Below are positions 17,219-25,601 of a DNA stretch of 64,000 nucleotides, piece by piece. The position numbers and the translations under genes are program-made. The notes under the pieces were generated by a model. It was given only the letters and a program-made list of their open reading frames with translations. It did no database searches and was not told the origin of the DNA. Numbering within the stretch: the stretch's first letter is position 1; each line of letters starts with the position of its first letter. This DNA is from Rippkaea orientalis PCC 8801 (GTDB lineage: Bacteria > Cyanobacteriota > Cyanobacteriia > Cyanobacteriales > Microcystaceae), in contig NC_011726.1 of assembly GCF_000021805.1 (NCBI RefSeq), forward strand, positions 3,070,097-3,134,096, read 5' to 3'.

Positions 17219-19846
17219 TTACTGACGATACAATTTTTGCTGAATTTCCCGAAAAATCTGACGTAAATTTTCCATTGTCCCTAATCGTAAAATCACCCCT
17301 TTAATTTGTCCCATTTCTTGAAACGGAGAGAGACGAAAAACCTCTGGATTAACAATTTCCTCTATCCCTGCTAACCGATACTTATCCAATAATCCTAAAA
17401 TAACTTCCCTCGCCTCCTCCGTCTGAGCCTCAAGATACCATTGTTCATAATTCAAAAACGCTTCGACTCGTTCATCTCTGGTGTGTATTGGTTTATTAAA
17501 AGCAATATGCGCCAATAAATCAAACTGATCCGCTTTCGGTTGCGCCAAAACTTCCCCTAACACCTCAATATAAACACTCGCTGTAGTTAACTCCCTTAAC
17601 AATAGTTTTCGTTGCTCAGAGTCTATCCAAATTTGATGTAATTGACTCCAATTCGGCACATAACCCCGAATTTTTGCCTTAGTATAATCAAGATACTGCG
17701 CTAGGGTTAATTGTTCCCCCGTTGCATCCACTATAAACGTAACTTCATCTGCGATGGTGACTTCTAACCCCTCAACCCGAATTTTCCCGACTGGGGGTTT
17801 AACAGAGTTTAACGCTAAAACAACCGTTAACGTCTCATTTTCAGCCGTTTCTAGGGTAATCTCCCGTGATCGAAAGCCATTTCCCCGAAGAAAAAGACGA
17901 ATTTTCCCCGCAGGTAACGCTTCTAAACGAAAATAGCCATTATCATCCGTTAAAATCGGACTTAACTGCTGATTCACCCCAATTAACGCACTTACCGACG
18001 CACCGACTAAAAACTCCTCTGTATCACCATGAATCACCCTTCCCTCAATAATACTCGTTCTTGCGCCTGTTATCGCTTGCGGAAGTTCACCAATAGGACG
18101 ATCCCACTGATCAAATAAACGGGATGCACCCACATAATCAATAATACGAAACCATTCCTTTCCTGTCGCTGGATCAATGCGAGATCCTCTACCAATAATC
18201 TGTTTAAAGAGGATCGGTGAAGAAATAGGCTTCATAAAGACAATATTGCGACAAGACGGCACATTAACCCCTGTACTGAGCAATTCTGCGGTAGTTGCCA
18301 CAATCGGAGTCAAGCGATCGCTATCTTGAAACTGTTCTAACCACGCTTGTGCTTCTCCTTCCTCTGACACAATAGGAACAGCATAATTAGAATATCCCAA
18401 CTCAGCAAACTCATTTTGTAATAATCTTGCCACTAACCGCGCATGAGTCATATCGACACAAAAAACCATTGTCTTTTCCCTTTCGCCAAACTGACGCAAT
18501 AAACCAGCTAAATGACTAACCATTGTTTTTGTTCGGTCGGGAAGCGTGATTTCTCGCTCAAATTGTCCTGTTAAATATTGCTGTCTCGGTTCTACATCTT
18601 CAGGGATGTAAATTTCCGCACCCTGTATTCTTGCTTCTTGCAAATGCAACCCATTTTTGTCAACCGTAGTGCGAACTTTATGCACTTTATAGGTCGCTAA
18701 AAACCCATCATCAATCCCTTGTCCTAAACTATACTGATAAGCAGGAGGTTTCCATGTTCCTTTGCTATTATCATCTGGATCAAGGGGAATTTCCGACTCC
18801 TCAGCACAAAAATAAGCGTAAGTATCAATGCTTTCATCTTGCTTCGGGGTTGCTGTCATCCCTAACTGAATCGCACCAGTAAAATGCTGTAAGATACCAT
18901 TCCACTTACCAAATCCTGATCGATGACACTCATCAATAATAATTAGACCAAAGAAATCCGCAGGAATCTGACTAAATAAAGATTCACCCTCTTTAAGGGC
19001 ATCCAAAGCTTGATATAAAGCAAAATATAACTCTCGATTGCTGTTAAATTTTCCTTTCTCAATAACTCCTCTAGGATCTGCACTCGGCGCAACAAATGGT
19101 GCAAAAGTATTATAAGATTGATCTCGTAGAATCAGGCGATCGCTTAAGAATAAAATGGGTTTGCGTAACCATCCCGACTGCTTCAATTTCCAGACAATTT
19201 GAAACGCTGTGAAGGTTTTTCCCGTCCCTGTCGCCATTGTCAATAGAATACGTCTTTGCTGTTTCAAAATTCGTTCAATCACACGACGGATCGCCACTTC
19301 TTGAAAATATCGAGGGACTTTACCACATTGCGACTCAGGACAAACAGGATACAGTAGAGGATTAACCGATAAAACCCCATAATTTCCCCCGTTTTCAGCC
19401 ACCCTACCCGATTTTACCTTCCCTTGGCGATAAGTTTCCCATCGTTGCCATAATTGTTGAGGAGTCGGAAAAGTAGATAATTCTTGACTACAGCTAGAAA
19501 AAAAATCAAACTCGATAAAACTATGGCCATTACTCGCAAAAGCAAACGGGAGATCCAGCTTGCGTGCATAAGCTTTTGCCTGTTCTAATCCTGCATCCAC
19601 TGAATGAGATTCATCCTTTGCTTCCAAAACTGCGATCGCTTGTCCTTGGTAGCGTAATAGATAATCAACTCGACAAGGTTGACGACGACGAGACTGATCT
19701 CCCACCAGATAAATCCGTCCTGCAGTGATTTGCTGTCGTTTAGCAAAGTAATGCTCTCGTTCGATCTGGTTTTCTCCCCAACCCGACAATTTAAGCTGAG
19801 GATCAATCAATTTTGCTCTGGTATCTGCTTCATTGTAGGAAGTCAT
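17219..19846 (-). CDS. hsdR: Type I restriction subunit HsdR with an inserted beta-sandwich domain
   Basis: This 875-residue protein has an N-terminal nuclease domain with the PD-ExK remnant DYLLRYQGQAIAVLEAKDE (Glu and Lys, residues about 60-78), a helicase core with TMATGTGKTFTAF (about 205), LIIIDECHRSGFG (about 300) and GMTATP, and the helicase C-terminal RGSRIDP. Between the helicase and C-terminal helical domain, residues about 598-680, lies an unusual insertion: GRVIHGDTEEFLVGASV, then TDDNGYFRLEALPAGKIRL. It looks like a carboxypeptidase regulatory-like beta-sandwich. The C-terminal domain ends LRQIFREIQQKLYRQ. It is the first gene of the minus-strand cargo operon. Confidence 0.9.
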   Translation of the reverse strand: MTSYNEADTRAKLIDPQLKLSGWGENQIEREHYFAKRQQITAGRIYLVGDQSRRRQPCRVDYLLRYQGQAIAVLEAKDESHSVDAGLEQAKAYARKLDLPFAFASNGHSFIEFDFFSSCSQELSTFPTPQQLWQRWETYRQGKVKSGRVAENGGNYGVLSVNPLLYPVCPESQCGKVPRYFQEVAIRRVIERILKQQRRILLTMATGTGKTFTAFQIVWKLKQSGWLRKPILFLSDRLILRDQSYNTFAPFVAPSADPRGVIEKGKFNSNRELYFALYQALDALKEGESLFSQIPADFFGLIIIDECHRSGFGKWNGILQHFTGAIQLGMTATPKQDESIDTYAYFCAEESEIPLDPDDNSKGTWKPPAYQYSLGQGIDDGFLATYKVHKVRTTVDKNGLHLQEARIQGAEIYIPEDVEPRQQYLTGQFEREITLPDRTKTMVSHLAGLLRQFGEREKTMVFCVDMTHARLVARLLQNEFAELGYSNYAVPIVSEEGEAQAWLEQFQDSDRLTPIVATTAELLSTGVNVPSCRNIVFMKPISSPILFKQIIGRGSRIDPATGKEWFRIIDYVGASRLFDQWDRPIGELPQAITGARTSIIEGRVIHGDTEEFLVGASVSALIGVNQQLSPILTDDNGYFRLEALPAGKIRLFLRGNGFRSREITLETAENETLTVVLALNSVKPPVGKIRVEGLEVTIADEVTFIVDATGEQLTLAQYLDYTKAKIRGYVPNWSQLHQIWIDSEQRKLLLRELTTASVYIEVLGEVLAQPKADQFDLLAHIAFNKPIHTRDERVEAFLNYEQWYLEAQTEEAREVILGLLDKYRLAGIEEIVNPEVFRLSPFQEMGQIKGVILRLGTMENLRQIFREIQQKLYRQ

Positions 19847-19969
19847 CTTCCTGTACTTTCTGAAAAATTATGATTCTTTTCGTAGTATTCCCATTTAATA
19901 AATAATCAGTCACACAAGAGCAGATTAAGAAATTAAATTTGGAATCAGATGGCTGAAATAGTAGTCTCA

Positions 19970-20146
19970 TCAAGTTTTTGGATTGTTTTTATTTAATGGA
20001 ATCTTACCCTCCGATTCAGCCTTTTCTACCGCCCGTTCCACCAAATAAGCCGCCAAATTCGCCACAGGACGACCTTGCTCATCCGCCCATCGCTCTAATG
20101 CCTCATACACTTTATCTGGCAACGTTAAATAAACCCGTTTACTCAC
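19970..20146 (-). CDS. Ribbon-helix-helix (Arc/CopG-type) regulator of the CAST
   Basis: This 58-residue gene starts with GTG (20144-20146) and encodes an N-terminal beta strand KRVYLTLPDKVYEALE followed by two helices (RWADEQGRPVANLAAYLVE), the ribbon-helix-helix pattern of CopG/Arc repressors. It is divergent from cas12k, 149 bp away, which is the position occupied in V-K CASTs by Arc-like or MerR-type (CvkR) repressors that control cas12k. Two 11-bp direct repeats between the genes are a plausible operator. Element B has no equivalent. The fold is clear; its role as the CAST repressor is inferred from position. Confidence 0.8.
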   Translation of the reverse strand: MSKRVYLTLPDKVYEALERWADEQGRPVANLAAYLVERAVEKAESEGKIPLNKNNPKT

Positions 20147-20230
20147 AATATCCCATTGAAGAATTCTCCCTAATATCCTATAACGCTTTAACCCCCCTTG
20201 TTGATAAATCGTTACATTTCTCTGTCTATG

Positions 20231-20265
20231 TAGTTGCTAATTAGTTACTAATTTATGGCTATAAT
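20231..20265 (+). promoter_or_regulatory. Probable cas12k-A promoter with direct-repeat operator
   Basis: Two adjacent 11-bp direct repeats, TAGTTGCTAAT and TAGTTACTAAT (20231-20252, 10 of 11 identical), precede a perfect -10 box TATAAT at 20260-20265, 30 bp before the cas12k ATG. The repeats cover the -35 position. Ribbon-helix-helix dimers bind such adjacent short repeats, so the neighbouring regulator may bind here and repress cas12k. Confidence 0.6.
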
Positions 20266-20295
20266 GCAAAAGATCGTCATTCTTCCCCTACTCCC

Positions 20296-22344
20296 ATGAC
20301 CCTCAAAACCCTTGAATGCCGTCTTTATGCGCCATCAGACACCCTCCGTTATCTCTGGTTATTAATGGCGGAGAAAAATACACCTCTCATTAACGAAATC
20401 ATTAACCACCTTAGTGAGCATCCTGACTTTGATCAATGGTTTAAAGCCAAGCAAATTCCTAAATCAGCCATTAGTGACATTTGTAATGACCTGAAAAGTC
20501 AAGAAAACTATCAAAATCAACCTGGACGCTTTTATTCATCAGCAATCAGTCTTACCCACTATATGTTTAAATCGTGGTTTGCTGTCCACAAACAACTACA
20601 AAGACGAATCGAAGGGAAGCGGCGATGGTTAAACCTATTAAAAAGTGATCAAGAATTAGAACAAAATTGTGGTCAATCCTTAGAGATAATCATTCAAAAA
20701 GCCGAAGAAATTTTAAAATTAATGGACTCTGAGAAGAGTCAATCTTCATCAAAACCCAAAAAGCCTAAAAAACCCAAGAAAAAGAAAAAATCATCTTCAG
20801 AAGAAACCATTACCTTATTTGACCGCCTTTTTAAAGCCTATAATCAAGGAAACGATTCTCTAGAAAGTTATGCCTTAGCTTATCTACTCAAAAATAATGG
20901 TCAAATTCCTGAAGATGACGAAGATTTAGACAAATTTGCCCTAAGAAAACGCAAAAAAGAAATTGAAATCGAACGACTTCAGCAACAATTAGAAAATCGT
21001 ATTCCATTAGGACGAGATTTGACAGGAGAACTTTGGCAAGAGATGTTAACCATCGTTAACGAAAGTATTCCCCAAGACGAAAATGAAGCCTCAGCATGGC
21101 AAGCGAAATTACTCAAAAAATCCCATAATATTCCCTATCCTGTTGCCTATGAAACCAATACTGACCTCAAATGGTCAAAAGACAGCCGAGGACATCTTCT
21201 CGTTACCTTTAACGGCTTAGTAGAATCATTAAAGAAACTGAACCTTAACCCAGAATTTGAAATTAGATGCGATCGCCGTCATTTACCTTGGTTTCAACGT
21301 TTTTGCAAAGATCAGGAAATTAAAGCGAATAACGATCAACACTCTAGCGCATTATTCGTTCTACGTTCTGCTCGACTGATTTGGCGTGAAGGACAGGGAA
21401 AAGAAGATCCTTGGAAGATTCATCAACTTTATCTTCAATGTTCAGTAGAAACCCAATTATGGACGGAAGCAGGAACAAAACAAGTTCAAAGTGAAAAAAT
21501 GGTTGAATTTCAACTAAATCAGCTACGGATGAAGCCAGAATTAACCTTTCCTATCTTTTTTCGTTCTCAGTCACTTCCTACTTACTTTAACCTTTGGAAA
21601 GTCATCACCAGTTACCGTATCCTCAAATTCTTGGAAAAAGGAGACTTCACCAAAGCACAGAAAAACTTTCAAGATGCCATTAAACGGACAGAATCTTGTT
21701 TAGAAAATCTTCAAAGCTCTTACTTAACCTCTCAAAAGTCTCTTTATCAAGGAAATCCAGAGATTATCATGGGGGTAGCAATGGGTTTATCTCAACCTGC
21801 CACTATAGCAGTGGTTAATGTCGTAACACAGGAAGTTTTAACCTATCGTAGCCTTAAGCAACTATTGGGCAAAAACTATAACCTTCTTAATCGCCAGCGT
21901 CAACAAAAACAGAAACTCTCCCATCAACGCCATAAAGCCCAGAAAAAAGACGCTTTTAACCAGTATGGAGAGTCAGAATTAGGGCAATATGTAGATCGGT
22001 TAATTGCGAAAGCGATTGTTCAAGTCGCCAAGGAATATCAAGCTGATAGCATCGCTGTTCCTAAAATACGACAGATGCGAGAAATTATTCAATCTGAAGT
22101 TCAAGCAAGAGCAGAACGTAAAATTCAAGGCTATAAAGAGGGACAAAAAAAGTATGCTCAACAGTATCGAGAAAATGTTCATCAATGGAGCTATGGTCGC
22201 TTAATTGAGTCGATTCATCAAGCATCTGCCAAATTTGGTATCAGAGTTGAAATTGCCTCTCAATCCTATCAAGGAAGTTTCCAAGAGCAAGCCCAAAATT
22301 TAGCGATCGCTGCTTATACAAATCGTCTTGAAGCAGTTGGCTAG
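20296..22344 (+). CDS. cas12k: Cas12k effector (element A)
   Basis: This 682-residue type V-K effector binds the tracrRNA/crRNA and target DNA but does not cut. The start TLKTLECRLYAPSDTLRYLW is the conserved Cas12k N-terminus. RuvC-I, normally with a catalytic Asp, reads MGVAMGLSQPATIAVV (about residue 490) and lacks it, as expected for Cas12k. The RuvC-II region (DSIAVPKIRQMRE) lacks the catalytic Glu. The C-terminus has HQWSYGRLIESI. It is longer than ShCas12k (639 residues) partly because of a lysine-rich linker at residues about 149-168 (KPKKPKKPKKKKK). It precedes the tracrRNA and CRISPR array. Confidence 0.95.
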   Translation: MTLKTLECRLYAPSDTLRYLWLLMAEKNTPLINEIINHLSEHPDFDQWFKAKQIPKSAISDICNDLKSQENYQNQPGRFYSSAISLTHYMFKSWFAVHKQLQRRIEGKRRWLNLLKSDQELEQNCGQSLEIIIQKAEEILKLMDSEKSQSSSKPKKPKKPKKKKKSSSEETITLFDRLFKAYNQGNDSLESYALAYLLKNNGQIPEDDEDLDKFALRKRKKEIEIERLQQQLENRIPLGRDLTGELWQEMLTIVNESIPQDENEASAWQAKLLKKSHNIPYPVAYETNTDLKWSKDSRGHLLVTFNGLVESLKKLNLNPEFEIRCDRRHLPWFQRFCKDQEIKANNDQHSSALFVLRSARLIWREGQGKEDPWKIHQLYLQCSVETQLWTEAGTKQVQSEKMVEFQLNQLRMKPELTFPIFFRSQSLPTYFNLWKVITSYRILKFLEKGDFTKAQKNFQDAIKRTESCLENLQSSYLTSQKSLYQGNPEIIMGVAMGLSQPATIAVVNVVTQEVLTYRSLKQLLGKNYNLLNRQRQQKQKLSHQRHKAQKKDAFNQYGESELGQYVDRLIAKAIVQVAKEYQADSIAVPKIRQMREIIQSEVQARAERKIQGYKEGQKKYAQQYRENVHQWSYGRLIESIHQASAKFGIRVEIASQSYQGSFQEQAQNLAIAAYTNRLEAVG

Positions 22345-22410
22345 ATATTGAGCTTTTCTGTGGCTAATTTGCACCTTGACAATCGCATACAAAGTTACTA
22401 TTATTTGATC

Positions 22411-22728
22411 AATAGCGTCGCAGTCCATGCTCTTTGAGCCTCTGCACTGTGAAAAAAGTGGGTTAGTTTAGCTATCGAAAGATAGTTTTTCTTTCTGACC
22501 CTAGTAACTGCTTGCTCCTGATGCTGCTATCTAGAAACCTCTTTTTAGGTAGGAACACCCCGAACCTAGTTGCTCATACTTCTATGGTAAGGGTTAGGTG
22601 CGCTCCCAGCAATAGTTTGAGTAGGCGGTGGAAGAGGATTATCCAAAGCTTAATCCTAATTTTAGGATGCGGACGACCGCAGTAGTGGTTACTGAATCAC
22701 CTTCTTCATCGGAGGAATCCTTCTCACT
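22411..22728 (+). ncRNA. tracrRNA of CAST A
   Basis: The stretch matches the pattern of the ShCAST tracrRNA: AATAGCGTCGCAGTCCATGC at the start, GAGCCTCTGCACTGTG, GGGTTAGTTTAGC with a hairpin and TTTCTGACCCTAGTAACTGC, GCTCCTGATGCTGCT, AGGTGCGCTCCCAGCAATAG, GTGGTTACTGAATCACC, and the anti-repeat region GGAGGAATCCTTCTCAC. It lies between cas12k and the array on the same strand. The 5' and 3' ends are estimated from the comparison. Confidence 0.88.
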
Positions 22729-22921
22729 TTTTTTGACGGCTCAAAGCGGGGTCAAAATCTCCAGAGTCCTGTCAATATTCTTAAATCCTTGTCAGTTCTA
22801 ATTTTTAGTGTCTTAATTTGTGTTTTAGTTGGTGTTTGGACATCAATTCAACCTATTTTTCAGTAGACCCGTCAGAATTGATTATGAAACCTATCTATAA
22901 AAAGGATTTGAGACAGGTGGA

Positions 22922-23258
22922 GTTTCATCAACCCTCCTGATGTGGGATGGGTTGAAAGTTATGTTGCGTAAAGGAAGGGTGAGTAGTCGGAATTTCTCGG
23001 AGTTTCATCAACCCTCCTGATGTGGGATGGGTTGAAAGTTCACAGCAAGATCTAGCCGTACGACTAAACTGCCAGTTTCATCAACCCTCCTGATGTGGGA
23101 TGGGTTGAAAGAAACCAATAGGAGCTAGATAAAGCTTTTTTATAGTTAGCGTTTCATCAACCCTCCTGATGTGGGATGGGTTGAAAGAATAAGGATTAAT
23201 TTCCCAAGTTAAGTTTTTGAAGTTTCATCAACCCTCCTGACTTGGGATGGGTTGGATT
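22922..23258 (+). CRISPR. CRISPR array of CAST A (four repeats plus one degenerate repeat)
   Basis: The 37-bp repeat starts GTTTCATCAACCCTCC and ends GGGATGGGTTGAAAG. Identical copies are at 22922-22958, 23002-23038, 23075-23111 and 23151-23187. The spacers are 22959-23001 (43 bp), 23039-23074 (36), 23112-23150 (39) and 23188-23221 (34). A fifth copy at 23222-23258 is degenerate at its 3' end (GGGTTGGATT instead of GGGTTGAAAG). No spacer was seen to match elsewhere in the window. Confidence 0.95.
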
Positions 23259-23310
23259 CATGATCATGTTCAAACATCGAGAAGGATTGAAAGGCGCACT
23301 TCGTTCGGGA
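23222..23310 (+). ncRNA. Delocalised homing crRNA of CAST A
   Basis: After the degenerate repeat, the repeat 3' end reappears as GGATTGAAAG (to 23293). It is followed by GCGCACTTCGTTCGGGA (23294-23310), which matches 17 nt of the tRNA-Pro gene (complement of 34586-34602). The next bases (TCG) no longer match. This is the off-array guide arrangement known for V-K CAST homing to tRNA genes. The matched site has GTA on the PAM side. Confidence 0.9.
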
Positions 23311-23555
23311 TCGTAGACTTATAAAAATATTCGATCCCAAAATAGCGACACTTAATGTCTGAACAATTGTCCATTAAATAATTATTGTCACAATTAAAAA
23401 ATTAATGTCACTTTTTTGAGAGAGTTTTAAGATACCGCAAGGTTCTGTTAAATAAAGCTTTCAGCGATTGAAAAGAGTTATATCCTGTCAATTGTCATTT
23501 TAAACTAAAATGTGTCACTTATTAAAAAGCCTTGCTAGAATCTTTAAAGTAAAAT
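23311..23555. other. A/B junction: left-end remnant of A fused to right-end remnant of B
   Basis: The segment 23338-23366 (AAATAGCGAC..TTAATGTCTGAACAA) resembles the same-strand outer left end of B near 34490-34516. From 23367 the sequence TTGTCCATTAAATAATTATT onward (to 23411) is an almost exact reverse complement of 34411-34456 in the left end of B, with one indel and one mismatch, so it is B's right-end array of TnsB sites. Further TGTC-type repeats (tgtcacttttt, caattgtcattt, atgtgtcactta) continue to tnsB. No TGTACA terminus occurs anywhere in the interval. A 7-bp inverted repeat GGGATCG/CGATCCC (23308-23314, 23332-23338) follows the homing spacer. Confidence 0.75.
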
Positions 23556-25595
23556 ATGTCAATGATTATTCAATCTGTCAACTCTTCTAAACAAGAAACC
23601 ATGAGCAAGTCTAATATAACATCTCACAAAACTGAGATAAATAGAGAAGAACAGGATTTAGAGCAGACAGAATCTCAAAAAAGTCATCAAAATCACCTCA
23701 AACTCATTAATACCCAACTTTCTCCTGCAACCGAGGAAATTATTAATGCACTTGAACCCATTCTGCAAGCATCTAATACAAAGCAACGTACACAAGCGAT
23801 TGAAAAAGCATCACAAATGCTTGGAAAAAGCACTCGAACGATTAGACGAATGTTAGCCAAAATGACTCATGAAGGGGTAGCTACATTAATTAGAGGTCGT
23901 CAAGATAAAGGACAATACCGTATCTCTAAGCAATGGCGTGATTTTATCATCAAACTTTATAAATGGGGTCAGCAAGACGGTTCAAGACAAAATATTAGTC
24001 AAATCTATAACGCATTAATCGCCTTGGAAGCACAAGGGGAAAAACTTCGCACTCAGATGAATAAAAAAGATGGTTATGCCAAACTACTTAAACCTTATCC
24101 TGAAGTCTTAGAAGACTTAATCGCTGGAAAATATCCTTCTCATCCCACCGTCTATAAAGTCGTCAGAGATGAACTTGAAAGAAAGAACAAATCAAAAGCA
24201 AGACATCCTGGTGCAGATATTGATCATCAAGTGGTACAAACTATTGAAGAAAATTTATATATCACCCATAGTAATCAAATTTGGCAAGCTGACCATACAA
24301 AACTGGATGTTTTTGTTTTTGAAAGTATCAGCAAGGAGAATCCATCCGCCAAACAAGAGGTAATTCGAGATAGCAAAGGCGAACCGATACGTCCTTTTTT
24401 AACGGTTATCATTGATAGTTATTCAGGTTGTCTGATGGGTTATTATTTAGGCTTTGTAGCGGCGGATTCCCATCGCGTGGCTTTAGCTCTACGAAATGCA
24501 ATTTTACCCAAGCAAGTCAAGGAAAAATATGGCTTACAAAATGAATGGGAACAATCCGGTATCCCTGAATATTTAGTCACCGATAGAGCCAAAGAATTTA
24601 AAAGTCATCATGCGAAACTAATTGCCATGCAGTTAGGTTTTCAATGGAAATTAAGAGCCTTTCCGTCTGCGGGAGGTTTAGTTGAGACGATTTTCAATCA
24701 AACCAATAATGAAGTCTTAAAAAGTTTACCCGGATATACGGGAAAAAATGTACAGGAACGAGATAACAATGTAGAAGATCATGTTTGCATGACTTTTGAA
24801 GAATTAGAAAGAGAATTAGTTCAATATTTTGTTGACCATTACAACCAACATCATTACCCTAAAGCGAAGATTGATCCTCAATTTGAGGTTCACCGACGAG
24901 CCAATCGCTGGAAATATGGATTAATCAGTGAGGCAGAAATTATTGATGAAAGAAGCCTAGATATTTGCTTATTAAAACAAGCTCATCGCAAGGTACAAAA
25001 ATATGGAACGATTCAGTTTGAAACGATGATTTATATGGGAAATTGTTTGAAGGACTACATAGGAGAGGAGATTTCTTTAAGATATGATCCCAGAAATATT
25101 GTCACTTTGTTAGCTTATACTGCACCGAAAAATGGTGAACCAAGTGAGTTTATCGGGGTAATTAAAGCTCGACACTTTGAGTATGAACAAATGACCTTTG
25201 ATGAGTTAAAGTGGATAATACACAAATTGAGAAGTCAATCAAAAGATCCTGAGAATATCTCGATTCTCAATGAACGATATAATCATTTGAACTTTATTGC
25301 TAAAAAACGGACTGAAAAGGGAAGAAGAAGCAAAAAAGCTCAAGATAAACGAGATCAAGTAACGAATCAATCAACCCTTACTGAAATATTCCCCGAAAAT
25401 GCTCCTCAACCTAATAATAATTCAGAAATAGTATCAGAAGAAGCCACAAAAACCGTTAAAATGGGACGCAAATCTAAAAAGCGAATTATAACTCAACCTT
25501 TACCCCCTGAAACTAATGCTAGAGTGCGAAGACGAAGTTCTGGAATTATGACCAATATTCAAGATTGGAACGAGTATAAGAAAAATAATTGGTAA
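23556..25595 (+). CDS. tnsB: CAST transposase TnsB (element B)
   Basis: This 679-residue DDE integrase is about 110 residues longer than TnsB of A, with a Gln/Ser/Glu-rich N-terminal extension of about 60 residues and a longer basic C-terminal part. The core shows IWQADHTKLDV (Asp about 246), LVTDRAKEF (Asp about 342) and AGGLVETIFNQTNNE (Glu about 375), so the catalytic triad is intact. The helix-turn-helix KASQMLGKSTRTIRRMLAK lies at about 88-106. It lacks the acidic C-terminal tail seen in TnsB of A and ends MTNIQDWNEYKKNNW. tnsC follows after 6 bp. Confidence 0.93.
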   Translation: MSMIIQSVNSSKQETMSKSNITSHKTEINREEQDLEQTESQKSHQNHLKLINTQLSPATEEIINALEPILQASNTKQRTQAIEKASQMLGKSTRTIRRMLAKMTHEGVATLIRGRQDKGQYRISKQWRDFIIKLYKWGQQDGSRQNISQIYNALIALEAQGEKLRTQMNKKDGYAKLLKPYPEVLEDLIAGKYPSHPTVYKVVRDELERKNKSKARHPGADIDHQVVQTIEENLYITHSNQIWQADHTKLDVFVFESISKENPSAKQEVIRDSKGEPIRPFLTVIIDSYSGCLMGYYLGFVAADSHRVALALRNAILPKQVKEKYGLQNEWEQSGIPEYLVTDRAKEFKSHHAKLIAMQLGFQWKLRAFPSAGGLVETIFNQTNNEVLKSLPGYTGKNVQERDNNVEDHVCMTFEELERELVQYFVDHYNQHHYPKAKIDPQFEVHRRANRWKYGLISEAEIIDERSLDICLLKQAHRKVQKYGTIQFETMIYMGNCLKDYIGEEISLRYDPRNIVTLLAYTAPKNGEPSEFIGVIKARHFEYEQMTFDELKWIIHKLRSQSKDPENISILNERYNHLNFIAKKRTEKGRRSKKAQDKRDQVTNQSTLTEIFPENAPQPNNNSEIVSEEATKTVKMGRKSKKRIITQPLPPETNARVRRRSSGIMTNIQDWNEYKKNNW

Positions 25596-25601
25596 ATTAT
25601 C

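Larger units (their letters stand above)
5008..23366 (+). mobile_element. Type V-K CAST, element A (right end to left-end remnant)
   Basis: The element contains in order: right end, tnsB, tnsC, tniQ, defence cargo, ribbon-helix-helix regulator, cas12k, tracrRNA, CRISPR array, delocalised homing spacer and a left-end remnant. This is the standard V-K CAST layout; tnsA, tnsD and tnsE are absent, as usual for V-K. The right terminus is TGTACATTCACTAATTAA at 5008. At the other side, a sequence similar to the outer part of B's left end (aaatagcgac...taatgtctgaacaa, about 23338-23366) stops before any TGTACA, so the left end is incomplete and A abuts B directly. Mobilisation of A alone therefore looks unlikely. 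Confidence 0.9.

Noticed and set aside
19978-20244. Plus-strand 88-codon frame upstream of cas12k
   Set aside because: It is the antisense shadow of the ribbon-helix-helix gene; the sequence is proline-rich without a family pattern.
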